Source: Methylococcaceae bacterium UBA1147 (GTDB taxonomy: Bacteria; Pseudomonadota; Gammaproteobacteria; Methylococcales; UBA1147). Taken from it: a stretch of DNA of 29,458 nt. The stretch spans positions 1-29,458 of the forward strand of contig DBZZ01000079.1 in assembly GCA_002311315.1 (NCBI GenBank), read 5' to 3'. Position numbers and translations under genes: made by a program. Under the pieces are notes generated by a model, which did not search any database, had not been told where the DNA came from, and saw only the letters and a list, made by a program, of their open reading frames with translations. This document shows, one piece after another, positions 7,167 to 15,010 of the stretch; position 1 is the first letter of the stretch, and every line of letters begins with the position of its first letter.

Positions 7167-8942
7167 GTGAATTTCAGCGAATTTCATTTTCTTCGTCCGG
7201 AATGGCTGTGGGCCTTTTCGGCTCTGCTGCTGGTCTACCTTTTCTGGCTCCGCCGCAACCTTGGAAAGGGAAACTGGGCGGGGGTCTGTGACGACCGCCT
7301 GTTACCCTACATCGTCGAGAAACGGGCGAATGGAGATTCCAGGATTCCCCGAGCACTGTTTCTGGCCGCCGGCGTGCTTGCTGTCATCGCCCTCGCCGGC
7401 CCGGTCTGGAAGCAGTTACCGGCCCCCGTGTACCGGAACGAAGCGGCGCTGGTGGTTGCCTTGGACCTTTCCCGCTCAATGGATACGCAGGATGTGAAAC
7501 CAAGTCGTCTGGAGCGGGCTCGTTACAAGATTTCCGATATCCTGGCAAAACGCCGGGACGGTCTGATGGCGCTGGTAGTCTACAGTAACGAGGCCTATAC
7601 GGTTACGCCGCTGACGCATGACAGTGCAACGATTTCGAGCTTGCTATCGGCGCTCGAAACTTCGATCATGCCGGCCCAGGGCAGCCAGCCAGAGATAGCG
7701 ATCCGCCGGGCTGCAGATCTCCTTCAGCAGGCCGGCAATCCGGGCGGATATATCCTGCTGATTACGGATGAGGGCACCTATGAGGCAGTCGAGATGGCCC
7801 GGACGGTGAAAAGCGAGGGCCACCGGGTATCCGTGCTCGGGGTCGGTACGGAACAGGGGGCCCCAATTCCGCAGAGCGGTGGCGGCTTTGTCAAGGATGC
7901 GGGCGGGAATATCGTGGTTCCGAGGCTGGATCCTAGTTTGCTAGAATCCATTGCCCAGGCCGGGGGCGGGCTTTACCGGACCATGACGGTACAAGACCAT
8001 GATATCGAGGCTTTTCTGGAAGCCGTTGATGCCGTCAAGGAGTTGCCTCAGGAACAGCAACATGCCATGCAGGTCGATCAGTGGGTGGAAGAGGGGCCGT
8101 GGCTCTTTTGGCTCATCCTGCCGATCGCGGCTTTTGCGTTCCGGCGAGGCTATCTTTTTGGATGGCTCGTCCTTTTGCTCCCGTTTCCGGATCCGGTTCA
8201 TGCCTGGCAATGGGGCGATCTGTGGCAGACTTCCGATCAGCGGGCCTACCAGTCCTACCAGCAGGGAGGCTACGAGGAAGCCGCAGACCTGTTTGAAGAT
8301 CCAGAGTGGAAAGCCGCAGCGGAGTATGCGGCCGGGCGCTACCAGCAGGCGGTTGAAACTCTGGATGAGGCTGATTCCGGCAATAATGCCTACAACAAGG
8401 GCAACGCGCTGGCTCGCTCCGGGCAATTCGGCGAGGCGCTGGAGCAATATGATCGGGCTCTGGAAATGGATCCAGACGACCAGGACGCCCGCTACAACCG
8501 GCAACTGATCGAGAAACTGCTGCAGCAACAACAGGGCTCGCAGCGTCGGGATCCCAACCCGTCATCGCAGCAGAAGCAGGATTCCGATTCGGTCGATGGC
8601 CAACAACCGGATCCCGCTTCGGATTCATTCGTAGATGAAAGGCATGATGGCAGCCAGGATCAGTCTTCAATCCAGCGACCAGCCGAAGGGGATAAAAAAA
8701 CCGGTGACGCAGCGCGGGAGCCATCCGACGAGCCGGACTCAATGGCCAATGGGGTGGCCGAAGCGGGTGGCGAAGAGCTGGCGGGAAACAGGGAAGAAAT
8801 GCCGGAATCGAAATTACACAATGCCGATGAACAATGGCTTCGCCGAATCCCGGACGATCCTGCAGGCTTGTTGCGGCGCAAGTTCCTCTATCAGTATACA
8901 AAGAGGCGTCCGCAACCGGCAGCCGCTGGAGCCGGATGGTGA
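7167..8942 (+). CDS. VWA-TPR membrane protein, BatB/BatC-type fusion
   Basis: 591-residue protein that combines BatB and BatC functions. N-terminal membrane segments (about 12-30 and 62-82) lead to a VWA domain with MIDAS DLSRSM and LLITDEGTY. Further transmembrane helices lie near 320-350 (GPWLFWLILPIAAFAF, YLFGWLVLLLPFP). TPR repeats follow with AYNKGNALARSGQFGEALEQYDRALEMDPDDQDARYNRQ split over two helices. The C-terminal ~130 residues are a low-complexity Gln/Asp/Ser-rich linker ending in the conserved WLRRIPDDPAGLLRRKFLYQY motif. The start is GTG 7167, 14 bp after the upstream stop, with a weak binding site. Fused VWA-TPR forms are usual in gammaproteobacterial versions of this operon. 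Confidence 0.9.
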   Translation: MNFSEFHFLRPEWLWAFSALLLVYLFWLRRNLGKGNWAGVCDDRLLPYIVEKRANGDSRIPRALFLAAGVLAVIALAGPVWKQLPAPVYRNEAALVVALDLSRSMDTQDVKPSRLERARYKISDILAKRRDGLMALVVYSNEAYTVTPLTHDSATISSLLSALETSIMPAQGSQPEIAIRRAADLLQQAGNPGGYILLITDEGTYEAVEMARTVKSEGHRVSVLGVGTEQGAPIPQSGGGFVKDAGGNIVVPRLDPSLLESIAQAGGGLYRTMTVQDHDIEAFLEAVDAVKELPQEQQHAMQVDQWVEEGPWLFWLILPIAAFAFRRGYLFGWLVLLLPFPDPVHAWQWGDLWQTSDQRAYQSYQQGGYEEAADLFEDPEWKAAAEYAAGRYQQAVETLDEADSGNNAYNKGNALARSGQFGEALEQYDRALEMDPDDQDARYNRQLIEKLLQQQQGSQRRDPNPSSQQKQDSDSVDGQQPDPASDSFVDERHDGSQDQSSIQRPAEGDKKTGDAAREPSDEPDSMANGVAEAGGEELAGNREEMPESKLHNADEQWLRRIPDDPAGLLRRKFLYQYTKRRPQPAAAGAGW

Positions 8943-8980
8943 ACAGTCCTCCAGTTGCGACTCAGTTACGGGGAGATAGC

Positions 8981-10723
8981 ATGAAAAATAGGGTCGATTT
9001 CACGGGGGGTTTGCCCGCTGCCGGCCGGGCGCTGTTCTTACTTCTGGCCCTGTTTGTTGCCGATTCCGGCTCGGCCTCGACAGCGATCAACGTAAGCACC
9101 GATCGTAATCCGGTCCGGCTCGACGAATCCTTTACCCTGACCTTTTCATCGCTGGCAGCCCCCGACGGAGAACCTGATTTTTTACCGCTTGAGGAGGTCT
9201 TCGATATCCGCAACCAGAGTCAAAGCAGCAACGTTTCGGTCATCAACGGCAGCTATACTCGATCGGTCAGTTGGACGCTGGAGGTGATGGCCCGGAAGGC
9301 GGGGGTGCTGATGCTACCGGCAATCGCCTTTGGCAGTGACAGCAGTGAACCGTTTCGCATCAAGGTCCTTCCTGCTTCAGCCGATGGTCCCGGGTTCGAC
9401 GACGATATTGCGGTCGAAGTTCAGGCCGAACCCCGGAACCCCTACGTACAGGCGCAAATTCTGTATACGATTCAGTTCCTGCGCAAGGTTGATATTGTGC
9501 AGGCCAGCCTAAGTGAGCCGGTGGTGGAAGATGCGGTGATCGTGAAGCTCGGCGATGATCGGAATTTTTCAGTCATGAGAAACGGCCACCGCTACGTGGT
9601 CACGGAACGAAAGTTTGCTATTTTCCCACAGAAAAGTGGTCCGGTGGTGATTCCCCCGGTCGAAATGAAGGTGGATGTGGTGACGTCGGGCGGGCGGGGT
9701 TTCTTTGACCGTCGGACGACGCGGGCACGCCGGATCCGGTCGGAGGCGGTGGCCCTGGATGTTCGCCCGGTGCCGCCCGAATTCACCGGCGATTACTGGT
9801 TGCCGGCAGAACAGGTTTTCCTGGAACAACAGTGGTCGAATCAACCACTTTCCGTCCCGGTCGGAGAACCACTCACCAGGACCTTAAAGATAACGGTCAG
9901 CGGGGCCCTTCTGAGCCTGCTGCCGGATTTTGGCAAATTGGGTGTAGAGGGCCTCGGAAGTGGTCAGATCAAGCGGTACCCGGATCAGCCGGTAGTTAAT
10001 GAGCAGGCCGGTCCATCGGGGATCGTGAGTACCCGGGAACAAAAAACGGCACTGATTCCATCCATTGCTGGCCGCTACCGGCTACAAGGTTTCGAACTGC
10101 CGTGGTGGAACACGCGAACTGACCGGTTGGAGGTGGCCCGACTGGCGGACGTGGAAATCGAAGGATTATCTCTCGCGGCAGAGGAGGGTGGGGCCAGGCA
10201 AGCCAATGAATTCATGCTGCCAACTCAAAATGCTCCCAAGCAATCCCTGATTGGACGGGGGGATGGGAACCACGAAGCTGGAGGGTACTGGGTCTGGGTT
10301 TCCGGTTTCCTGTCTCTGGGCTGGGTTGCTACACTGGGTTACCTGTTTCGGAAACGCTTCCGTCCGGAGCCGGGTGATGCCGAGCGGAAGATCCGGGAAA
10401 CTGCTACTGAACGTCAATTGGTCAGAAATGTCAGGAAGGCCTGTTTAGACAACAATCCGGTTCAGGCAAAGGATGTGCTGCTGATGTGGGCGCGCGAGCG
10501 CTGGGGAGGATCGCCGCCAGTGAGTCTTTCAGCTCTTGCTAAACAGTGCAATGAGGAACTGGGCGGGGAGATCCGGAAGCTGAGCCGCCAGCTTTATAGC
10601 GAGCATAGGAAGATGTGGGATGGGTCCGGCCTTTTGGTGGCCTTCAAGCGATTCCCTGGCCGAGTAAGTTCCGGTTTAGCGGGTTCGAGCAAGTCGGTTT
10701 CGGGGCTTGAGCCGCTCTATTAG
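8981..10723 (+). CDS. BatD-like oxygen tolerance protein
   Basis: 580-residue BatD-family protein and last gene of the MoxR-VWA operon. It has an N-terminal signal peptide (ALFLLLALFVADSGSAS, cleavage after about residue 32). Two or more immunoglobulin-like beta-rich periplasmic domains follow, with the family hallmarks STDRNPVRLDESFTLTF, FDIRNQSQSSNVSVINGSY, NPYVQAQILYTIQFLRKV, KFAIFPQKSGPVVIPP and FELPWWNTRTDR. A C-terminal transmembrane helix (WVWVSGFLSLGWVATLGYLF) and a cytoplasmic helical tail complete it. The start at ATG 8981 follows GGGGAGA; an ATG at 8938 overlaps the upstream stop but would precede the signal peptide poorly. It likely forms the periplasmic part of the complex. Confidence 0.88.
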   Translation: MKNRVDFTGGLPAAGRALFLLLALFVADSGSASTAINVSTDRNPVRLDESFTLTFSSLAAPDGEPDFLPLEEVFDIRNQSQSSNVSVINGSYTRSVSWTLEVMARKAGVLMLPAIAFGSDSSEPFRIKVLPASADGPGFDDDIAVEVQAEPRNPYVQAQILYTIQFLRKVDIVQASLSEPVVEDAVIVKLGDDRNFSVMRNGHRYVVTERKFAIFPQKSGPVVIPPVEMKVDVVTSGGRGFFDRRTTRARRIRSEAVALDVRPVPPEFTGDYWLPAEQVFLEQQWSNQPLSVPVGEPLTRTLKITVSGALLSLLPDFGKLGVEGLGSGQIKRYPDQPVVNEQAGPSGIVSTREQKTALIPSIAGRYRLQGFELPWWNTRTDRLEVARLADVEIEGLSLAAEEGGARQANEFMLPTQNAPKQSLIGRGDGNHEAGGYWVWVSGFLSLGWVATLGYLFRKRFRPEPGDAERKIRETATERQLVRNVRKACLDNNPVQAKDVLLMWARERWGGSPPVSLSALAKQCNEELGGEIRKLSRQLYSEHRKMWDGSGLLVAFKRFPGRVSSGLAGSSKSVSGLEPLY

Positions 10724-10778
10724 CGCAGGCGCCTTGTTTGGATGTTGCTTTCACAGCAAAGGATCGATCGGGTCCGCT

Positions 10779-11336
10779 TCAGAACTGGCAGCCAGCGAGA
10801 TATTCCCGGGTCATATAGAGGGCTGCAATACTGCGGGCCTCGGTGCATTCTCCGGTGGCGACAAGATCGCTGATGTTATTTAGCTTCCAGGTGATTTGCT
10901 CGAGCTCCTCGGGCTCGTCGCCGGACAGCTTTTCTTCGTAGAGGTCCTGCGCCAGAATGATTTCGGTGGCGTGTTCCAGGTAACCCGGTGCAATGGTCAG
11001 GGAAGACAAGAAAGTCAACTTTCGGGCTCCGAAACCCACTTCCTCTTTCAGCTCCCGGTTGGCCGCCTCGAACATGTCTTCGCCGGGATCGGTTTTCCCT
11101 TTTGGCAGGCCGATCTCGTAGCGATCGACACCGGCAGCGTATTCGCGGACCAGGATGACCGTATCGTCTGAGATCATTGGTATGATGAGAACCGCCCCCC
11201 CGCCCCTGGTGCTGCGAGTCAACCGTTCGAATTCACAGCGTTTTCCATTGCTGAAACGCAGGGCTATGGACTCGATCGAAAAAAGCCGCGTTTTCGCAAG
11301 GGTCGTGCGTTTTAAAATGGTGGGTTTTTCGGGCAT
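10779..11336 (-). CDS. nudE: ADP compounds hydrolase NudE (Nudix)
   Basis: 185-residue Nudix hydrolase that cleaves ADP-ribose, NADH, Ap3A and similar ADP compounds. The Nudix box is complete: G80-x5-E86-x7-R94-E95-L-K-E98-E99-V-G101. The similarity to Escherichia coli NudE extends outside the box (KPTIL at the N-terminus, ILVREYAAG, GDEPEELEQ, EARSIAALYMTREYL), which favours NudE over NudF. The start is supported by AGGGGAG 6 bp upstream. It lies convergent to the BatD gene and upstream of nothing obvious on the same strand; rhlB begins a further 1.4 kb away and reads toward it. Confidence 0.92.
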   Translation of the reverse strand: MPEKPTILKRTTLAKTRLFSIESIALRFSNGKRCEFERLTRSTRGGGAVLIIPMISDDTVILVREYAAGVDRYEIGLPKGKTDPGEDMFEAANRELKEEVGFGARKLTFLSSLTIAPGYLEHATEIILAQDLYEEKLSGDEPEELEQITWKLNNISDLVATGECTEARSIAALYMTREYLAGCQF

Positions 11337-11426
11337 CGGCGGCTCCCCTGTGGAATTGGTCGAACCGGGGATCAGGGCATTATTCCGGCATTTGGCGAGG
11401 GGCCCGGAAATGGGGGCGGTTCGGTT

Positions 11427-12716
11427 TTAGGCCCGCTTGGCAGCAGTACTCTTCTGGCGAACGCGGCGGACTCTTTCGCGACCTTTGGCGCCCGTTGTTC
11501 CTTTTGAGGGCCCGTGCCACCGTGGGTTCCTGGTGACCGGTTTTTCGATTTCCGGCAATAAATCTTCCGTCATTGGCATAATCTCAATCTTCTGGCCAAC
11601 GAATTTTTCGATTTCAGGCAGCGAATAAACATATTTTTCGCAGGCGAGGCTGATCGCTTCTCCCTGGCTCCCAAGGCGGGCGGTTCTGCCGATGCGGTGT
11701 ACATAGTCCTCAACGTCCTGTGGCAGGTCGAAATTGAAAACATGGGTTACCTCGGGGATATGAAGGCCTCTAGCGGCAACATCGGTTGCGATCAGGATAT
11801 CCAGGGCTGTCCCCTGGAACTGTTCCAGCAGCCACTGGCGTTTTTTCTGCGGGACATCCCCAGACAGTACGCCGGGCGCGAAGCCGTTCGCGCTCAGGTA
11901 CGCGCTGACCAATTCCCCCGCTTTCTTGGTGTTGACGAAAATGATGCTGCGTTTCGGATTTTTGGTTCGAAGCAGTCCGATCAACAGGGAATATTTCTGT
12001 TCGTTCGCCGGGTAGAATGCGGACTGATTGACTGATTTTGCGGTGATCTGTTCCGGTTCGATGCGGACCAGTTCCGGGCTGTTCATGTGTTCATAGGCTA
12101 GTTCCAGGACCCGGTATGACAGAGTGGCCGAGAACAGCATTCCTTGGCGCTTGGTCGGTTTTGGTATCCGCCTCAGTAGATAACGGATGTCCTTAATAAA
12201 GCCCAGGTCGAACATCCGGTCCGCTTCGTCCAGTATTACTACTTGCACGCAATCTAGACGATAGATCTGCTGCTTGTAGAAGTCGATTAGTCTTCCCGGG
12301 GTGCCGATCAGAATATCGGTCCCCTGCCCGATGTCATCGAGTTGCTGCTGGTATCCGGTTCCCCCATAGGCAAGACTGATCTTCAGGTCGATGAATTTCC
12401 CCAGTTGCCTGGCGTCACTCGCAATCTGTCTCGCGAGTTCGCGGGTTGGAGCCACGATCAGCGCCCGTGGCTGTTTTGCACCGTTCCCCGACGGAGTGCT
12501 GAGTAGTGTCTTGAACATGGCCACCAGGAAGGTCGCCGTCTTGCCGGTTCCTGTTTGCGCCTGACCGGCTACGTCACGGCCCTGCAATGCGATCGGCAGG
12601 GCCATTTCCTGTATCGGGGTGCAAAATTCGTAATTGCCATGTTGCAGGCCCTGGAGCAGTTCGGGCGTCAGGTCGAAACTGTCGAACCTTGTCTCTGTAA
12701 GGATGTTATGAGTCAT
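11427..12716 (-). CDS. rhlB: DEAD-box RNA helicase RhlB
   Basis: 429-residue DEAD-box RNA helicase, best matched to RhlB, the helicase of the RNA degradosome. Motifs in order: Q motif (TPIQEMALP), Walker A AQTGTGKT, PTRELA, ILDEADRM, FSATLS, FVNTKKAGE, ATDVAARGLHIP and HRIGRTARLG. The RhlB-like segment FDLGFIKDIRYLLRRIP and the divergent placement opposite trxA-rho, as in E. coli, support the assignment. The tail is basic (KGRERVRRVRQKS), typical for RNA contacts. The start ATG 12716 gives MTHNILTETRF, matching RhlB. An upstream ATG at 12755 is in frame; neither has a strong binding site. Confidence 0.88.
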   Translation of the reverse strand: MTHNILTETRFDSFDLTPELLQGLQHGNYEFCTPIQEMALPIALQGRDVAGQAQTGTGKTATFLVAMFKTLLSTPSGNGAKQPRALIVAPTRELARQIASDARQLGKFIDLKISLAYGGTGYQQQLDDIGQGTDILIGTPGRLIDFYKQQIYRLDCVQVVILDEADRMFDLGFIKDIRYLLRRIPKPTKRQGMLFSATLSYRVLELAYEHMNSPELVRIEPEQITAKSVNQSAFYPANEQKYSLLIGLLRTKNPKRSIIFVNTKKAGELVSAYLSANGFAPGVLSGDVPQKKRQWLLEQFQGTALDILIATDVAARGLHIPEVTHVFNFDLPQDVEDYVHRIGRTARLGSQGEAISLACEKYVYSLPEIEKFVGQKIEIMPMTEDLLPEIEKPVTRNPRWHGPSKGTTGAKGRERVRRVRQKSTAAKRA

Positions 12717-12907
12717 ACTTATGGATGTTTTTTGGCCCCCGGTCGTTGTTTTCATCCGGTTTCGGGTCAGGTAAGCGCTGGGTCAGGCGGAAGCAGCAAC
12801 CCCAGACTCGTCGGTATGCGAAAACCAGGCAGGTGATTCGCTCTGCCGAAAGAGCTGTTCGTTACTAACCAGGCAGATTAGTAGGTTGTTTCCAACATAA
12901 AATAATA

Positions 12908-12924
12908 CAGAATAACCTATTCTG
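12908..12924. promoter_or_regulatory. 17-bp perfect palindrome, candidate operator
   Basis: CAGAATA and TATTCTG form perfect 7-bp arms around ACC. Size and symmetry fit a dimeric repressor or activator site serving rhlB, trxA or both. No regulator can be named from the motif. Confidence 0.45.
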
Positions 12925-12958
12925 GGTGGTAGGCCTATCCAAAAGTATTGAGTCTCAC

Positions 12959-13002
12959 GCCAAACGACACGCCGGGGCGATGAGATACCGGCCTCGTTTG
13001 GC
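12959..13002. ncRNA. Two-tier stem-loop in the rhlB/trxA intergenic region
   Basis: Outer arms GCCAAACGA (12959-12967) and TCGTTTGGC (12994-13002) give 9 pairs. Inner arms GCCGG (12971-12975) and CCGGC (12988-12992) give 5 more. They enclose a 12-nt loop, with an asymmetric internal loop (CAC opposite C). No U-run follows on either strand. It lies about 220 nt before trxA and 240 nt before rhlB, so it could be a leader element of either transcript or part of a small RNA. The structure is seen; whether it is transcribed is unknown. Confidence 0.4.
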
Positions 13003-13134
13003 TCCGTGCCGAGGGTAGCTCCGCGCTTCGATGTGTGGTTTTGTCCGGTTTGTGGTTGCATTTCTCCGGTCAATGCGACAGACTTGGTACTCTCAGTTGT
13101 AATCTGTTCTTGCTGGTTTCAAAAGGACAGTCTT

Positions 13135-13163
13135 TTGATCGCTCCCTCATCGTTCCTTTAATT
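13135..13163 (+). promoter_or_regulatory. Candidate sigma-70 promoter for trxA
   Basis: TTGATC (13135-13140) and TTAATT (13158-13163) are separated by 17 bp, or TTTAAT by 16 bp. It lies about 60 bp before the GTG start of trxA. The match is moderate. Confidence 0.35.
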
Positions 13164-13222
13164 CTGTAAGTTAGTTGTTCCATGGGGGAGGGTGTTTCAT
13201 GATAAAACCCACGGAGATATAA

Positions 13223-13549
13223 GTGAGCGATTCTATTATTCACGTAACCGACGACAACTTTGACGAAACCGTTCTAAAGTCAGGGCTGCCGGTGTTGGTC
13301 GATTACTGGGCCGAATGGTGCGGGCCGTGCAAGATGATTGCACCGGTGCTTAAAGAAATCGCGTCCGACTACCAAGGCAAGGTGACGGTTGCCAAACTGA
13401 ACATTGATGAAAATCCGATCACTCCGCAGCATTACGGGGTTCGTGGAATCCCCACCCTGATACTGTTCAAGGATGGCGAAGTCGAAGCAACAAAGGTCGG
13501 CTTGGCGTCCAAGGCTCAGCTTACCGACTTCCTTGATGGGAACATCTAA
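13223..13549 (+). CDS. trxA: Thioredoxin 1
   Basis: 108-residue cytoplasmic thioredoxin, the general disulfide reductant for ribonucleotide reductase, methionine sulfoxide reductases and others. The active site WCGPC is at 32-36, followed by the conserved cis-proline segment GIPTLILFKDG and a length identical to typical TrxA. The start is GTG 13223 with GGAGAT 5 bp before. The placement between divergent rhlB and downstream rho is the conserved gammaproteobacterial order. It is probably expressed from its own promoter, with possible read-through to rho. Confidence 0.97.
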   Translation: MSDSIIHVTDDNFDETVLKSGLPVLVDYWAEWCGPCKMIAPVLKEIASDYQGKVTVAKLNIDENPITPQHYGVRGIPTLILFKDGEVEATKVGLASKAQLTDFLDGNI

Positions 13550-13626
13550 TCGGGGTATCTGTCCCGTGGCGCGTGCTGGACGGGCCGTGAATACTGTGCT
13601 ACTTTAAACTCCAGAATATCTTCCCC

Positions 13627-13706
13627 TTTCAAAAGGCGCCGACTGGCGTCGATTCCTCTCCGTTCCATTCAAAAGGCCGCTGTCCGTGGGTTTTGTGGCG
13701 CCGACT
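13627..13706 (+). promoter_or_regulatory. Repeat-bearing leader between trxA and rho
   Basis: The trxA-rho gap (183 bp) contains TTTCAAAAGG at 13627-13636 and ATTCAAAAGG at 13667-13676. A third copy, TTTCAAAAGG, lies at 13117-13126 ahead of trxA. GGCGCCGACT occurs twice (13635-13644 and 13697-13706). rho is known in E. coli to be autoregulated by premature termination in its leader, so repeated leader elements may serve a similar purpose. This is inference. Confidence 0.4.
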
Positions 13707-13732
13707 ATCTCAAATCTGAATTCTGAAGAATT

Positions 13733-14989
13733 ATGAATCTTACTGCCCTCAAGCGACAACCTGTACCCGAAATTATCCAGGCTGCATCGGCCCTTGGCAT
13801 CGAGAGCGTCGGCCGAGCTAAGAAACAGGATCTGATTTTCGCCATCCTAAAGAAGAGTGCAAAGGGCGGGGAGGACATCTACGGGGACGGGGTTGTGGAG
13901 ATTCTGCAGGATGGGTTCGGTTTCCTGCGGTCACCGGGGAGCTCATATCTCGCGGGGCCGGATGACATCTACGTATCGCCCAGCCAGATCCGGCGCTTCA
14001 ATCTTCGCACCGGGGACACTATTTCCGGCAAGATCCGTCCTCCGAAGGACAATGAGCGTTACTTTGCGTTGCTGAAGCTGGAGAAAATCAATCACGATGC
14101 ACCGGAAAATGCCAAGCACAAGGTGCTCTTTTCGAATCTGACCCCGTTGTTTCCAAATCAGCGGTTTACCCTGGAGATGGGGAATGGTTCGACCGAAGAC
14201 CTGACCGCACGAGTCATCGACTTGGTAGCGCCCATCGGCAAGGGTCAGAGGGGGTTGATCGTGTCTCCGCCAAAAGCGGGCAAGACGATGATCTTGCAGC
14301 ATCTGGCGCATTCCATCGAACTGAATAACCCGGAATGTGTGCTGATCGTTCTTCTGATCGATGAAAGACCAGAAGAAGTCACGGAAATGCGCCGCTGCGT
14401 GAAGGGCGAAGTGGTGTCCAGTACCTTTGACGAACCGGCAACACGGCATGTTCAGGTCGCCGACATGGTCCTGGAAAAGGCCAAGCGCCTGGTCGAACAT
14501 AAGAAGGACGTTGTCATTCTTCTCGATTCGATAACCCGCCTGGCACGAGCCTATAACACAGTGGTCCCGTCATCCGGCAAGGTCCTGACTGGCGGTGTCG
14601 ACGCCAACGCGCTGGAACGGCCGAAACGGTTCTTTGGTGCGGCAAGGAACATTGAGGAGGGCGGAAGCCTGACCATCATAGCGACCGCGCTGGTCGAAAC
14701 GGGTTCCAGGATGGACGAAGTGATCTATGAAGAGTTCAAGGGCACCGGCAACATGGAATTGCACCTGGACCGCAAGATTGCCGAGAAGCGCATTTACCCG
14801 GCCATCAATATTAATCGCTGCGGTACCCGCCGCGAAGAGTATCTGGTGGAGCCGGAGGAACTTCAGAAATCCTGGATCCTGCGCAAGATCCTACACCCCA
14901 TGGATGAACTAGCAGCCAGCGAATTCCTGCTTGGCAAGCTGAAGGAAACCAAGACTAATGCCCAGTTCTTCGACTCGATGAGACGCTAA
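13733..14989 (+). CDS. rho: Transcription termination factor Rho
   Basis: 418-residue hexameric RNA-dependent ATPase that ends transcription and enforces coupling to translation. The N-terminal Rho domain (MNLTALKRQPVPEIIQAA) is followed by the cold-shock-like RNA-binding domain with GDGVVEILQDGFGFLRSP. The ATPase core has Walker A PPKAGKT (179-185), LIDERPEEVTEMRR, VILLDSITRLARAYN and the Q/R-loop region SSGKVLTGGVDANAL. Length matches E. coli Rho (419). The start follows TGAAGAATT. It converges on rmuC with only 21 bp between stops, and no intrinsic terminator is visible in that gap. Confidence 0.98.
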   Translation: MNLTALKRQPVPEIIQAASALGIESVGRAKKQDLIFAILKKSAKGGEDIYGDGVVEILQDGFGFLRSPGSSYLAGPDDIYVSPSQIRRFNLRTGDTISGKIRPPKDNERYFALLKLEKINHDAPENAKHKVLFSNLTPLFPNQRFTLEMGNGSTEDLTARVIDLVAPIGKGQRGLIVSPPKAGKTMILQHLAHSIELNNPECVLIVLLIDERPEEVTEMRRCVKGEVVSSTFDEPATRHVQVADMVLEKAKRLVEHKKDVVILLDSITRLARAYNTVVPSSGKVLTGGVDANALERPKRFFGAARNIEEGGSLTIIATALVETGSRMDEVIYEEFKGTGNMELHLDRKIAEKRIYPAININRCGTRREEYLVEPEELQKSWILRKILHPMDELAASEFLLGKLKETKTNAQFFDSMRR

Positions 14990-15010
14990 CTGCCGGGTTT
15001 CCGGTTCGAC

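Larger units (their letters stand above)
12717..13222. other. Divergent rhlB/trxA intergenic region with structured elements
   Basis: About 500 bp separate the two divergent genes. The AT-rich middle holds a 17-bp palindrome (12908-12924) and then a two-tier hairpin (12959-13002). A plausible trxA promoter lies further right (13135-13163). A minus-strand frame of 96 codons (13073 to 12783) crosses both elements, has no family resemblance and is judged non-coding. The rhlB promoter could not be pinned down. Confidence 0.55.

Noticed and set aside
8113..8901. 262-codon minus-strand frame
   Set aside because: It is antisense to the VWA-TPR gene; Arg/Pro/His-rich composition is typical of a shadow frame.
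12783..13073. 96-codon minus-strand frame in the rhlB/trxA gap
   Set aside because: It crosses the palindrome and hairpin, has no binding site and matches no family known to me.
14990..15010. Intrinsic terminator between convergent rho and rmuC
   Set aside because: The 21-bp gap has no stem-loop with a T-run.
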